In this document: positions 12,531 through 25,499 of the stretch, piece by piece
Numbering within the stretch: the first letter of the stretch is position 1
Layout of the letters: the number at the start of each line of letters is the position of its first letter
NCBI GenBank assembly: GCA_024449915.1
Contig: JAMZAV010000026.1
Location: 186,001 to 250,000, forward strand
Length of the DNA stretch: 64,000 nucleotides
Direction of reading: 5' to 3'
Origin: Sweltsa coloradensis
Taxonomy: Eukaryota > Arthropoda > Insecta > Plecoptera > Chloroperlidae
Notes under the pieces: generated by a model
What the model saw: the letters and a program-made list of their open reading frames with translations, nothing else
What the model was told of the DNA's origin: nothing
Database searches by the model: none
Made by a program: the position numbers and the translations under genes

Positions 12531-14538
12531 ATGAGAAGACCAACAGAACGAGCAGATTTAAATGTGACGTAGCTTCATTGCTTTGTTTACCTGACTTCTC
12601 TCTGTGACTTCGCATTCTGGTTCCCCCTGTCTCGTTGTTTTCAATCAGGCTTTATGTCTAATTCCTTAGAGTTAGAGAAAGTTGTTGCCGTGAGTTTTAA
12701 TTAAATTCCCCTTTCTTTGAACTCTCGCCAAGGTACAATCAAACAGCTTAGTCTTCAAAGAATACCCTCTCCACTCTTTCACTTATTTGGTTTCCCCAAA
12801 GTTTCTTGTTCACACTAGGTTATCCGTTATATTTATTTCTAGCATGAAAGCCAAGACATTGGAGAATTTTCATCATAAAATTCATTGCCACTCGACCGCC
12901 CCCCCCCTCCCCCACTCCTACTTTCTCCCCCTCACTTCACCCTTCTCAAAGAAAAGTTTTTCGATATTAATATTGAAGTTTAGAACGCTTGCTTGCGTGT
13001 GTCGAGGAGTTTCTGTCAACACATAACGGCGTTTAGAGAAGTTTACATAAATCACTGGTATTGACATCAACCGGATTAAAGCTATTAAGATGAAAACAAG
13101 CTTTTTATGGAGGTCTTTAACGTGGTTTCTCGGACTCGTTCTATGGCTTCAAATACGGTTTAAAAACCAGTATTTCTTGTGTATTTCTCCCAATAATAAG
13201 AATCAAGACATTGATTTCACATCACAAAAGTGTTATGGATTTAAAATATAAATGATGCAGTTACAGTTTGTGGGATATGTAGTATGCTTTGTAATTTAGC
13301 AGTTTAACTTACAGGATCAAAATATTTTTTTTTTAAATTACCGACTAAAAAATGTAATATGTGATTGTGACAATATTAAATCCGACTAAGTCAATCCGCC
13401 GATACCATCGACGAGGCAACAATAACAATATTATAATTATAACAATTATTATTGTTGTTGTTTTTATTGTTATTATTTTTATTGGCTAATTGTATATTTG
13501 TAATAACCTGATTACTCTCTTTGAATTCACTACTACTATAAATTTCAATGGCTGATTCTTCGACTGATGCTAGCACGGGGAGTCAATCCATTTCATGTTG
13601 TTTTTAATAAAATTTAAATAAGTCTGTACCATGTCACATTGGGGAAAACTGGGATCAAAACAGTAATTGTGTATTTAAAATAAATGAATGGTAAGTTAAT
13701 TAAAAAACTATTATTTATTACTCAATCTCGACATCGCCTTCTGACTGAGGAAAACCCTGGAATAAACCTTCATTTGGAATCGCGAATCGTTTTAGATGCA
13801 TAGCCCACACCTCTGACACTGTTGGTCCATCTCTATCACTCACTACAGAGTGATACCCAACCTAATTCTGCCATCATATCACATCACACGAGTATAAACC
13901 CTCTGTCCTCCTGATTGATGCACGTGGGCCCGATCTACTCGGCAAGCTCAGTTGGATAATTACAATCTGTGATGAGAGATCTATTACTACGTGCACCGAA
14001 TCTACCAGGACTAACACTCAGACCAATCAGTTGGGGCTTCCAAAACTCAGCCTTCACTTCTCGAAATGTGTCTGATTCTGAAAGACGTTTCTTATAATAT
14101 TATGTAAAACATTGTAGTATTTAATAAAGAAAAACACATAATAAAAGAAGATAGAAGATAGTTACATTAATTTAAAAAGTTAATCAAAATGCCTCACGCT
14201 GTCTATGATTGTATTTAATATTATAATCCTACTTTTTACTCTGACTAGACCAAAGAGCCACGCAGTGCTCACGAAAGTGACACTAATTTACTTGCACTCT
14301 TTAAAAATAAATTAGAATCCCTAATGAAACTTGCTAGGCTGGGTCATTTCACAATTTGATTTCTATCTTCACTATTTAAAATGTGTCCTCTTTTTCATTC
14401 ACAAACTGTCTAAAATTACTAATTATTATGAACATTGGAATATTGTAAATATTATGTTAATCTTGGTATGCTATATGATATGTAAACGTTGTACATGTTC
14501 TTTAACTAATTATGAATTCATGTTCTTTTTGCTTTCAG
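12531..14538. other. Intergenic, no gene recognised
   Basis: Mixed AT-rich DNA with a C-rich patch (12896-12925) and an ATT/TTG-rich simple stretch (13420-13490). No coding signal was seen until the splice acceptor at 14538. Confidence 0.45.
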
Positions 14539-14601
14539 GTCCACGGAGGGTCCTACTTACTTACCGGCTGAGCGAGGCGAGTGGGAGAAGACGTTGCCTC
14601 G
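14539..14601 (+). CDS. Candidate internal exon, 63 bp
   Basis: The segment follows a pyrimidine-rich tract ending in TTTGCTTTCAG and is followed by GTGAGTGTGTG, so both splice sites are close to consensus. Frame 2 is fully open and reads GPTYLPAERGEWEKTLP within a 20-residue stretch, with protein-like composition. The exon is a multiple of three, so it could be a cassette. It marks an abrupt change from AT-rich DNA to a GC/CpG-richer stretch that runs to about 16020. No neighbouring exon was recognised, so the gene would have introns of many kilobases. The protein family is not recognised. Confidence 0.4.
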
Positions 14602-16020
14602 GTGAGTGTGTGTATCTCTGACATTAACCGAGCACAGCTCCCTGTGATCGTCCATGCGGACCTAGCCTGCCGAGCACGTCACTGGTCACACGACCCTGTG
14701 GTGACGAGGAGGCGCGTGATTATGAAATTATTAATCCGGCGATTAGAGACGCAGTCGCCTTGCCTATGCTTGGCGGCTCGAGGGCACTCAGCCGTGGCCC
14801 TAATAACAACCCCGTCTCGTTCCACGTCGGATACAGAAGGCGCGCGTACGTTTCTTGTCCAGAGACGAACTTTTTTTATCAGTGCGATGAGAAAAATATT
14901 GAGATTAAACTTCGCAACTTTGACACTAGTCCCCCCCCCGGCCCGGCGTAACCCAAAAACTTTTGTGATAAGTTCTTGGAGTTGGAACGACCTACCCTCA
15001 TCATGTGTGCCAACGTGCGGGATTGAAAATGAAAAGCTACGCTGCCAACATCGAAGCGAGCCCACTCTCTGGGACCGGATGCTAGATGAAGTTTGCCAGC
15101 TAGGTAGATGCTGATATGAACACCTGGGTAATGATTTAGTTTCCGCTTCGAAGGGCGGAGCTAGCGAGGTTGAAAATGTGTCTCATTATTTCGTGTGAGA
15201 GGCTCGTTATCCGCCCCCGCGACCCCGGGATCCCCGCCCCCGTCGTGATACGCTTAATCGCTCTCTCAAGTCGAGCGGATGATTTCCTTACTGTGCGCGT
15301 TAGTTTACCTGCCCGACTCCCTCGATACGCGATACATGTCCGCAAGATAAGGGTGGGGGTGAAGGTCGGGGGTTATGAGGTACAACACGTTGCTTCCCAC
15401 CCTGGGTTCGACAAACTAAAACAGTTGACAGTGGCAGAAACGTTGGGGTGGATATCAAAATATGGGTACGAAATATAAATGTAGAATAAATGTAGAATGT
15501 AGACGTGACGCCAGACGTAACTCATACATGCCGTCGCAACGCCTAGACCTGCCTCTATACATGTCGTCGCGACGCCTAGACCTGCCTCTATACATGTCGT
15601 CGCGACGCCTAGACCTGCCTCTATACATGTCGTCGTGACGCCTAGACCTGCCTCTATACATGTCGTCGCGACGCCTAGACCTGCCTCTATACATGTCGTT
15701 ACGACGCCTAGACCTGCCTCTATACATGTCGTTACGACGCCTAGACCTGCCTCTATACATGGCGTCGCGACGCTCGCCCGGGTGACCCGATACGTCACAA
15801 AGACGCCTGTTAATTTCATCGTGATTGTCTTCCGAGTTACTCGCGCGAGAGAGTGTCGCTGTTCATTTGTTCGCGTCGGTAGCCGAGGCGCGCGGTCGGG
15901 CGTAAACAATTGACATGTTTGCCATCGATAGACCAACAAAGCGCCTCTCTCTCTCTCTCTCTCTCTCCTTTCATCTCCCGAGCGCGGCGGAGAACTCTCC
16001 TACGTCGGTGTTACGTTGTA
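14602..16020. other. GC/CpG-richer island in AT-rich surroundings
   Basis: CpG is clearly more frequent here than on either side (for example 15190-15330). It directly follows the candidate exon at 14539 and contains a 33-bp minisatellite and a (CT)n tract (15943-15967). Open frames of 100-188 codons here reflect low AT content and a repeat whose period is divisible by three, not a recognised protein. Confidence 0.5.
15541..15771. repeat. 33-bp minisatellite, 7 units
   Basis: Units start GCCTAGACCTGCCTCTATAC and continue ATGTCGTCGCGAC, at 15541, 15574, 15607, 15640, 15673, 15706 and 15739, differing by single bases (CGTG, CGTTAC variants). The 33-bp period gives an 11-residue repeat in all frames of both strands. 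Confidence 0.95.
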
Positions 16021-16498
16021 AGCGCGGATGTAGTCTAGGACGTGTCGCTGCTCGCTGCACAAAGAGCGGTTTTAAATCTCTGTGAACCTTTGACCGTAAA
16101 TAAAAATTTATTTTGCCATTTTTAAATGAATCGAGGAGAAAGCTGTACGTTCTCAACGAGCTTTTATCATATATTCTTTCTATCACTAAAGCAATGAGAA
16201 AGTTTTGTAAATATATATTATTGCACATTCAAAGATAAACCGCGAAAGTTGATTCGGATTCTTTTTATTGTGATCGGTTGAGTTGTTTTGATTATGTGAA
16301 GCACTCAAGTCAAAAATTTATCACTTGTTCGTTGTAAAATATCATATTCTTCCTCACCTATCGGCTGCTGTTTGAAATCTCTCGGTATTATTACCGCATT
16401 TCTGCCATTCTCTTTGTATCTCGATATGCACTCATCGTTATTTGCAATTTCCAATTTGAATCTATTTTTCCCCATATAAATAACATGGATCGCTGTTT

Positions 16499-16515
16499 TG
16501 GTGGAGGTGCCGGGT
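16499..16515 (+). other. tRNA-Ala PBS-like word (copy 1)
   Basis: TGGTGGAGGTGCCGGGT, exactly complementary to a tRNA-Ala 3' end ...ACCCGGCACCTCCACCA. See findings. Confidence 0.5.
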
Positions 16516-18086
16516 CCTTGATTCAAAATGTTAGTTATTAATCTATTTATGTTAACATGTAAATAATTGATCGGTAAACGCATATTCCAGCTCTAGCGAC
16601 TTGCCTGTGGCTAGAATTAAGCTAGTAGGGGCTTCGTCTTATCTGTAAAGAATCTCAAGCTTCCCATGCTAAACTCATCACCATCATATCATCCTTCACG
16701 CACATCTTATCGATTCTCGTTTTTACAACTTTAAGCCCTTAATCAACATGAGAAGGGAGAAGAAGCGGCCGTGCTATAATGTTTATTAATACACGTGAAG
16801 CGATACTAATGAAAGTAAGATTCCTTCTAAATCTCGCGTCCTAATTATGCAAATTCTTCGGAGTGGAATGTATTTATATACCACCGTGTCGTGGGGGGCA
16901 AATAAAGGGGCCAAGGCTAAGTCTTAAGGTCAGGCTATTATCGCACGGCGGACATTGTGGATCGAAGCAAACTTCACTTCACTAAAGTATATCTGGCTAT
17001 TAGAGGCTTGAAACGCGGAAGGTTTTTAATTGGAGTTCGAAACGAGCAGCATTACTCAATTAAAGCGGCCATAAAACTGAATTATAAACTATCCGACGGA
17101 ATCAGAATGAATGTGTTTTGATTGGTGCGTGAGGTAGGCTTACTTCGTATTCGGAAAACACAACAAACTTTAGTCATTGAATCTCTTTTCGACCGACATC
17201 GACATAAACAACACGATTGTGGCTAACATTTAATGTTGGAACATAACGAAAATATAACATACATTCTGAACATGAGTTGGTATTTTAAATCATCATGTAA
17301 AAATAAATATAATCCAGGACAACAACACATCCGTTTATAACAAATATTGCAAATTTGAACTTACATACTATAACAATACCTTGAAAATGGAAGGATTCTT
17401 ATTGGACACACTGACAGTAAAATGTTTCTTTAAAATTTAGAACGTTAAAACGTGATTCCTATAAATTCATAAAATACAAAGATAATCTATGGGAATTGGA
17501 GCGGAGCTCTCTTTGCTGCACCTAGCGCCAACACGGCGGTGAAATACACGTCGCCACAAGTCACGCGTTATACGAGGCTACAAGGTGTAAAGTACACGAA
17601 GTCTGCACAGCTAGCATCTATATTACATAGATATGCCTCGGTTTCCTAAACTGCTGTCACTCAAGACGTACTTCATCTTTCAAACTCCCGAGGTGGGACG
17701 AGAGAAAGTTATCTGCGTTCCGTCAATATTTCAGTAGATTTCCACCTCGGTTTTCAACTGCTAGTCCACGGGTTGTTTGGCGCGTCGTGCGTGCACGGTA
17801 GCAAACTGGACCGACGCAGTCATACGAATTATTAGTTTTAGTGTTTGCCGTTTAACAAAAATTATTTTCAATAAATACATTATTAAAATAGGTTTATTTC
17901 AGTATTACAGAATACAACAGCAGTGTAAGGTTATAATGACATAAAATTTAGGGTGTTTGATTTTGATTTAAATTTATATTGTCTTCAAAGACATAAGAAA
18001 TATTATTCTGTTCATAATTTGGTTTTAAAATTGGGCATTGTCACTCACCCAAGCCTGAATAGTAACATTTGTAATTTTTTTAAATT

Positions 18087-18103
18087 TGGTGGAGGTGCCG
18101 GGT
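18087..18103 (+). other. tRNA-Ala PBS-like word (copy 2)
   Basis: Identical 17-nt word. Flanks differ from copy 1 beyond one or two bases. Confidence 0.5.
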
Positions 18104-18779
18104 CTATGTTTTGGCTATATTATTATTTTGATTTTTAATCATTTGTGATTGACAATCAATCACATTAATGATCACGAACATTTACAACATGTGAATAGTA
18201 ACTATTGATAATGTGAAATGAAATTAGAATTAACATTAAGTTTCGTGGAATGGTAATATCAATTTATTAATACAAAATTTGATGTTCTGTGAACTTTTAT
18301 AATTTGTATCAACATATTATTTATCTTACGAGACACAACTTTTTTCGACAAATTGATGCACCTAGACATTATGTTTGAAGTATTTTATGTTTATTTTTGC
18401 TTTTTGATGGATTTTGGATTTCAAACAATGACCATTTTGGATTTTTCATTTTAGTTATTCTAAATTTGCCGTCAGCGAGTGATAAAATTCTCAGTTGACC
18501 GTTGATGTAAATCACGAGACAAACTTCACTTTTGTGTTCTTAAATATTATCTAGAGTTCACATTCTACTACAATTTGTTTTTCAGTTCATTGCATATTAA
18601 TGTTGAGCTGCAACTAGTTGTTTGCCATGCATCGTAGCACATAAACCAATGAAGCGTGGTCTACCCAGAGAAGACATACTAATAAGCGTTCTACGGGAGT
18701 AGTGTCAATATATGCAGTAGTCGAGTTTCAAACGGAAATTGGAAAACTTTGTTCGAAAACATGTTTGTTAGATGCACAG

Positions 18780-19440
18780 TGCATACGTCACACGTGACAA
18801 CTCAATCAACAACTCTTAGAGAAGTTGATTAGCAATCTCGATAGAGGTGGCCCACACATACGTCACTCGTGACAACTCAATCCACAACGCTTAGAGACGG
18901 TTGATAAGCAATCTCGATAGAGGTGGCCCACACATACGTCACTCGTAACAACTAAATCCACAACGCTTAGAGAAGTTGATTAGCAATCTCGATAGAGGTG
19001 GCCCACACATACGTCACTCGTGACAACTCAATCCACAACTCTTAGAGAAGTTGATTAGCAATCTCGATAGAGGTGGCCCACACATACGTCACTCGTGACA
19101 ACTCAATCCACAACTCTTAGAGAAGTTGATTAGCAATCTCGATAGAGGTGGCCCACACATACGTCACTCGTAGCAACTCAATCCACAACGCTTAGAGACG
19201 GTTGATTAGCAATCTCGATAGAGGTGGCCCACACACGTCACTCGTGACAACTCAATACACAAATCTTAGAGACGGTTTTTAGCAATCTCGATAGAGGTGG
19301 CCCACACATACGTCACTCGTGAGCAACTCAATACACAACTCTTAGAGAAGTTGATCATCAATCTCGATAGAGGTGGTCCACACACGTCACTCGTAACAAC
19401 TCAATCCACAACTCTTAGAATCAATCTCGATAGAGGTAGT
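18780..19440. repeat. Tandem repeat, period about 75-76 bp, 9 units
   Basis: Each unit carries CACATACGTCACTCGTGACA, then CTTAGAGAAGTTGATTAGC and AATCTCGATAGAGGTGGCCC. Several units are close to identical and the last ones are shortened (about 71 bp). Confidence 0.95.
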
Positions 19441-19606
19441 AGACGTGAGGAATGACAAGAAATACCATTCCCCAATCAATATTTATTAATTGTCAATAAT
19501 TATTATGAATTATAGGTGACGTTTAAATAATTTTAAAGTTCATATAAGTATATTCAGGTTAATATAATAATGAAACTTTTAGAGCAGGTGAGGTTAATAA
19601 TGTAAT

Positions 19607-20199
19607 GCATTATTTGGACTATACACTGCACTTGTAAATAAAGACGAAGGCAACAATAATTCGACAACACTATTCAGTCGTCTTATTATTAAACCCGTTT
19701 AAGACGACTGAATAGTTTATTTCTCGATTTGGTTAATCGGGAAACACTCCCGTAGGTGTAATTGTTATTATTTATTACAATTCAGAAATTAAAAAAGTCC
19801 GCCCCAACCGGGAATCGAACCACGGATCTCCCGCATTCCAGACAGGCGTCTTAACCACTAGACCATCAGGACGGGTACATTTTAACCTCTTAATTGTAGT
19901 TGCATTATACATCTGAATGGATGGAACAGTAATTAGTAAGTAAGTAAGTAAGTAAAGTAAGTATTTGCATTACTGCATTACTGTTCCATCCATTCAGATG
20001 TATTAAAATGTACCCGTCCTGATGGTCTAGTGGTTAAGACGCCTGTCTGGAATGCGGAAGATCCGTGGTTCGATTCCCGGTTGGGGCGGACTTTTTTAAT
20101 TTCTGAATTGTAATAAATAATGACTGAATAGTTGTCGAAATATTGTTACCTACATAGTTTTCTTTATTTACAAGTGCAGTGTATAGTCCAAATAATTCA
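19607..20199. mobile_element. Fold-back (head-to-head) SINE3 pair
   Basis: The left arm holds a minus-strand SINE3 with tRNA-like head at 19800-19878; the right arm holds a plus-strand copy at 20012-20090. The head has an A box (TGGTCTAGTGG) and a B box (GGTTCGATTCC), with body GGACTTTTTTAATTTCTGAATTG and, in the left arm, a tail GGGAGTGTTTCCCG. The arms extend outside the SINE to GCATTATTTGGACTATACAC and its inverse near 20195, with a (GTAA)n loop at 19932-19962. The left arm has about 85 bp not present in the right arm. Confidence 0.7.
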
Positions 20200-21302
20200 T
20201 ACCTTATTATATTCAAGAAACAAGTTCTGCAGCCAGCAGATATTTAAAACGTCTATTCGAATGTTTCCTTTTTATTTTTTACTGAACCCCCAAGCACATC
20301 GTACTGTATGTATTACATACTTTTAGATTCTTGAAACTTTATGTTCCCTTGCTTGTTACAAGTATTTGCTGTAAGATATCAATGAAGCATGTTCGCTCTC
20401 GGCTCTCTTGCACATAGTTTTCTCACAATATTGCCCCCTACTAAAGATCCTATTAATTTGCTTTATCTCCCCGGCATTTCGTTTCGTTATTAGTATCAAA
20501 CTTCCAAACTTCGTTGTTTTTCTAAAGTTTGAAGGCTGAATCTACTCACCATATGTCCAACGTTACTGTTGCTTCCATCTTCCATGGCCGCGGGCACAAG
20601 AATATGATTCCAAAGTTTGCTGCCTCTCAAGCCAACTCCGACGTAAGTTTGAGGCTTCCCTCAATATTATACAAGGTAAACTTTGTGCCTCCTGCAAGGT
20701 TGACCTTTCCATCATAATAATGTCAGGGACTTGAAGGTTGGGGAGCTTTTGACTCCTTTTGACCTGCAAGCTTGACATCTAATGGCAGTCACTTAGGGGG
20801 GCGCCCCTCCACTTTAGCTTTAAAAGAAAATTCTGAAATCTTTTATAAAACGGTCCATAATTTCGACTTTGACAATAATGTCTAAACAGAAAGTGGTATA
20901 CACGATACTATTATATACTTCACTGAGTTTACTCAAAGTTTAAGGGTTATCAAAATGTATTAAGCAAATATAGTATATGCACGTATTATAATTGCACCAG
21001 TGACTCCACTGTTTTAGCAGGATCTACGTGTAATTACGTTTATTATACTTTAATAATTCTTTCACTTTGTGCTGTATTTTGCACAGAGTTAATTTCTTTG
21101 TATGTCACAAACAAATTCCAATGCCGCGAAATGTGTTACAAAATGTATTATAACAACTATATGAGTTATGTAGGCTACGTACAGACATATCTTACATAAC
21201 AAAGTAAACTGCGAGTTTTATATATGCATTGAGTCCGAAAACAATTTTGATACCACGGTCCAACTCCCAAGAGTGAAGACAAAAGAACGAAGACATCAGT
21301 TC

Positions 21303-21352
<50 letters not shown>

Positions 21353-21638
21353 CATTCTTCTAAACCATATGTGACATGAATTGGCAACCTCGCATACCCA
21401 GTCTTTCAGATTTTGCTATCGTTGCAATTTTTGAAAACATGCAAATTCTGACAGTTTGATTTGAAGATCGCACACAAAAACGAACTAAGCATTGACGCGT
21501 CAGGGATTCTATTCCAAGACGAGACATGAAGAGTGAACGAAATTCAAGACCCCAATTACATTAATTATTGATCTCGGGTCATGAAAATATGTGCTTGCTT
21601 GAGACGCCTTCCAATCGCCATCTACACAAACAATCTAT
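20200..21638. other. Intergenic, no gene recognised
   Basis: AT-rich DNA with a (CT)n tract at 21309-21352. No protein-like frame or RNA gene was seen. Confidence 0.45.
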
Positions 21639-22215
21639 TGGATGAGCGAAGCGAAGATTTCATTTCACTACACTGAAGAAAAAAATCCGGCATGTTTTTT
21701 TTTTCTTTTTTTTCTTTTTTTTCCCTGTATTATTGTGTGTTTGTCAGCACGATTCCGGCTAAACCGATACTCCAATTGCAATAAAATTTTCTGGAAACCT
21801 TCGAAATCTCTGAACTTAGAACTGCCACGTTTTTGAGGGCAATCGAAAAATTATTTCACATGAAAATCGAAATTTTACTTTTAAAAAAAAAACACAACAC
21901 CTACATTTTTTAACCGATTGTAATAATTTTTTCACAGAACCTTAATTTTATGAATTAATATATTCGTGTGAAATTTGAACGCAATCGAATAATTATTTCT
22001 TATGAAAATCGCAATTTTACGATTTTTTCTTTTTTTTAAATTACGAATAATTAAAAAAATTAAGCTTATTTTTTATTTTATTGAAATTAATTTTAAAAAA
22101 ATTTAACTTAGAATGATTTTTTCACAGAACAACAGAAAATCCGCATAACACATGGCAGCTCAATGCACCAATTACGCTCATCCAACAACGCGGCGGGATT
22201 TAAGCGTTTTCCTAG
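21639..22215 (+). mobile_element. Complete family B Helitron-like element
   Basis: It starts TGGATGAGCGAAGCGAAG and ends AAGCGTTTTCCTAG, T on both sides, 577 bp. It shares 5' and 3' ends with family A, but the interior differs (ACACGATTCCGGCTAAACCG, then GAACTTAGAACTGCCACG). The inverted CGCTCATCCAA precedes the AACGC...GCGTT hairpin. It has fewer internal repeats than the 39495 copy. Confidence 0.8.
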
Positions 22216-23079
22216 TTAATAAATATGTAGGTCTATTTTTTGTCTACAGTCAGTTATAGAAATAATTGTCAGTGGGAGACTTTGTTGTCCTCCTTTGTAA
22301 ATCAGTTTTTTATAACTGAATATGATAGACAATCACAAGACAAATGAGCGCTTAAGGGTTTCATTTTACGTCTCATTGTTTCTCTATACCGCATATTTAA
22401 ATGCCCGCGTTTCAGAAAATGTTTTATTTTGATCTGGGCAACTGTGTTTTCTATTAGGGTGTATCCCTAGTTTAAATAACATTGCTTGTATTTACTATTT
22501 ATTTCCGTTTTGCTCCCACCTGCACCTAGAGAGGGTCACTTGAAGAGAAACAATCTAGCTTGGGAAAGAATTCGTATGAAAACTGAATTTCTTTCCGTCG
22601 TTGAGGTTTTGTTGACGGGTGAATGTGATTGGTGACAGGTATCCAGCCGAAGCGTTTAGACTTTGAGGTCTGGGTTTCAATAACCAGTCTATGCCAATCA
22701 TATTAAAAGTCACAGCACGTTCAAATATAAAGTTTAAACTTTCACTGACGCAGACCAAAAGTGAGTAGGGTGTAATTAATGAATTTTCTGCCACCTTTTT
22801 ACCCGTCAGAGGCATTTAACATCGGGATTTTCTAAATTGTGTCTGAATATATCACGTCAATAATCGTAAAATACTATTTTAAGTCTCATGTGGTGAAGAA
22901 CTTTAAACAGCATCAACCGTAGAACGTCGTTCACAGAACGTTGCTTCGAACTAGTCAAATCATAGGCCTAATACAAACCTAATGTTCAAGATATCGTGAT
23001 TATTGTTGCAGAAACCCAAGTGTGTTAAAAGTAAATTCATCGTTGCTTCGGTCAACCATCTCTGACGTCACCCACTAAT
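22216..23079. other. Intergenic with one repeat tail
   Basis: The repeat tail at 22283-22340 (GTCCTCCTTTGTAAATCAG, then AACTGAATATGATAGAC) matches 31977. Nothing else was recognised. Confidence 0.45.
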
Positions 23080-23168
23080 TGGATGAGCGAACCGAAGACT
23101 CCTATTTCACTGATTCCCAAAAAATTAGCTCCGGTGTTTTTTGTTTGTTTGTTTGTTTGCTTTTTGTT
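23080..23168 (+). mobile_element. 5' fragment of family A Helitron-like element
   Basis: TGGATGAGCGAACCGAAGAC through the A-family start to (GTTT)n, then it ends abruptly. Confidence 0.65.
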
Positions 23169-23189
23169 ATCGTGAGGAATTAGTAAAAT

Positions 23190-23425
23190 CTGTCGATTTG
23201 GTTAGACGGGAAACACTCCCGTAGGTGTAGTTGTTATTATTTACTACAATTCAAAAATAAAAAAGTCCGCCCCAACCGGAATTCGAATCACCCACATTCC
23301 AGGTGAGCGTCTTAACCACTAGACCATCAGGACGGGTAGATTTTATTCTCTTAATTGTAGCTAGTTTGAATCCCGGTTGGGGCGGACTTTTTTAATTTCT
23401 GAATTGTAGTAAATAATAGTAAAAT
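23190..23425. mobile_element. Fold-back SINE3 pair, right arm truncated
   Basis: A minus-strand SINE3 (tail GGGAAACACTCCCGTAGGTG at 23209, head ending near 23337) is followed by the plus-strand part of a second copy (CCCGGTTGGGGCGGAC, TTTTTTAATTTCTGAATTG). The centre, CTTAATTGTAG, is as in the 19607 pair. Confidence 0.6.
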
Positions 23426-23903
23426 CTCGTGTCGTCTTACTATGGCGCTCGTGTCACAGAAGGTTCGTCGTCTCTGAATCTGAATAATAGAGTGATTGAT
23501 TGATTGATTGTCTTGTTATCCACTTAGATGATGACAACAGCGGTGACGTCGACGTGAAATCTGTTTCTCGGAAGTCTATGCATCGGTATCGACTTGACTT
23601 GACTCTAGCGTGACTGTCATTCCTTCTTATTGGTTTGTTGTGCTTTGCGTTCGACAGGTTCCTTTTGGGGGATATTAAAGCTTTCATCAATAACAAAGTC
23701 ATCACTAGATTGGAAACATTGATTTCGTATTTCACTAAATTATTGTACGAATGCTACCTATTCGTTCTAGTTTTAGTGTTATTTATACCTTCTGTTCTAT
23801 TATTGTCCTAGTCTCGTACGACCTAGGTCCTCCTAGGGGTATTCTCCCCAGTTGAAGCTAGCTCGGGTCGACCCGTATCATCTGCATAAGCATCAGACCC
23901 GGT

Positions 23904-24180
23904 TACCGACAGTGTTGGCTCGGGCGCTAAGCGCTCGACTCTGATTCGGGAGGTCCCGGGTTCGAATCCCGTCGAGACCGGCAATCCTGGCTGAAGGTTT
24001 TTTTCGAGGTTTTTCCTCAGTCGTTAAGGCGAATGCAAGGGATTGAGTCCTCTTAAACAGCCCTCGGGCATCCCTTCACAATTTCCTATCCGCACATACC
24101 TAGTTCACCTGAAGAGGGGCTAATTGCACCCTATAACAGGTTTCCCACGATAAAAATTTTACCAGGCTACGAAAGCTGGT
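23904..24180 (+). mobile_element. SINE1 (tRNA-derived), best preserved copy
   Basis: The head has GACAGTGTTGGCTCGGGCGC, a Gln-like anticodon-arm region CGACTCTGATTCGG, and B box GGTTCGAATCC. The body reads GGCAATCCTGGCTGAAGG, CCTCAGTCGTTAAGG, GGGATTGAGTCCTCTTAAAC, CACCTGAAGAGG, AATTGCACCCT. Other copies: 30055-30255 (minus), 34937-35190 (plus) and 49842-50085 (minus). Confidence 0.75.
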
Positions 24181-25109
24181 TCTTCACTATAGGCCTACCC
24201 TCAGGTTTTTAATATTAACAAATCTATGAAATATGCAATATTAAAATTCATGCAATACAAAGAAACACATTAAATACAAACAACTTTACACACGATGCTT
24301 CCAAAGAGAAGTAGGGTCTTTTTAGGGCTCCTAACAGTTTTATTCCTGCGACTATATTAAAAACATCATAATTTAGTTTTTTCATATCAAAACTCTTAGG
24401 TACATTGATTTTATTGAGATGTTGATCTTTATACTTTGATTACAAAATTTTGCACATGCGATGTTGAAATGCTAATTCATTTAATCTTCAGCAATATTAT
24501 TAGATTTATAAACAGGTAGCGCATAAAAATGACTACTCGAAATATTACGTTTAAATAACACGAAAACAGCCGAGTTCAACTTTTAATTCGTCATATTTAC
24601 ACCGTTTTAGAAAGAAGATGTTTTTAAAGCATATTCCAACACAATGTAGTTACAAATGTAACATTTCTAGAAAATGTTTGTGTCTCATTTATGAAACTAA
24701 TGTTTTTTGGAGAATTATCTCTTTTGTCAATTAATTATTAAACTGATCAGAACAAATAATTAATTTAAATTAAATGTCCACATTAAAAATCAGATCTTAG
24801 ACTGAGTGGACTCTAGTTTATACTCTATAACTATAGATAGACGTTAAATAAATAAATGAATTAATGAATTAATTAATTAAAATGAATTAATGAATTAATT
24901 ATATATATTATAAAATGAATTAATTGATTAATTAATACATAAAAAAGGCATCTTCATTGCTCAAAGACTCTGTACTCAATTCCCGGTAGGAGTAAACTTT
25001 AATCTCTAAATTTTACCCCCTCTAGTGTTCTAGTACCAGCTCATGTATCCTCCCCTCTCCCCCCCCTACCCGAGCGTTGATCGGTCTGTGATGAGTGTCG
25101 AGTAAGTCT

Positions 25110-25151
<42 letters not shown>

Positions 25152-25334
25152 GACCAAGACGACGTAGCTTAAGTTCAAGTCCCACCCCTCACAACAAGGC
25201 CCTAATTGAAGCGGGTAAAGTGGGGTCGTTGGATCCGCCACTGAGACCCCTAATTAGGAGCCTCTACAGGAGCGATGTTTTCTCCGTGTTGTGGAGGTGA
25301 GGTATCGACCTTGTGACCGACCCAGCCCTGCCCA
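24181..25334. other. AT-rich intergenic with simple repeats
   Basis: GAATTAAT/AATTAATT-type simple sequence at 24840-24940, a repeat-tail relic at 24785-24850, and (CT)n at 25120-25149. No gene was seen. Confidence 0.45.
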
Positions 25335-25499
25335 GCCCTGCCCCGGCACACGCCCGACCTCGCATGCGGCAGGGCTGTCCACCTCATTAGCCTAGACACG
25401 TGGACAGCCTTGCCCTGCCCTGCCCTGCCCCGGCACACGCCCGACCTCGCATGCGGCAGGGCTGTCCACCTCATTAGCCTAGACACGTGGACAGCCTTA
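25335..25499. repeat. GC-rich tandem duplication, 87-bp period
   Basis: Two near-identical units start GCCCTGCCCCGGCACACG at 25335 and 25422 and contain GGCTGTCCACCTCATTAG. The second stops exactly where the fold-back element at 25499 begins. Confidence 0.9.

Larger units (their letters stand above)
16021..18780. other. AT-rich intergenic stretch with two PBS-like words
   Basis: No gene was recognised. The 17-nt tRNA-Ala-complementary word occurs at 16499-16515 and 18087-18103. A 92-codon minus-strand frame at 16305-16583 spans the first one; it has fairly protein-like composition but no recognised family. Confidence 0.4.

Noticed and set aside
12350..12615. Poly-Glu and poly-Ser open frames
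   Set aside because: Direct product of the (GAA)n tract on either strand.
14581..15114. 177-codon plus-strand frame
   Set aside because: It overlaps the better-supported splice donor at 14602 and has low-complexity, frame-ambiguous composition in GC-rich DNA.
15373..15939. 188-codon minus-strand frame with 11-residue repeats
   Set aside because: The repeat is a 33-bp minisatellite, so all frames stay open; the non-repeat ends have no protein-like features.
19800..20090. tRNA genes
   Set aside because: The heads have good A and B boxes, but the acceptor stems do not pair cleanly, no terminator T-run follows at the right place, and the same body sequence follows each; they are SINE heads. 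The same applies to 3547, 4409, 23259, 23908, 45862, 45970, 49118 and 50262.
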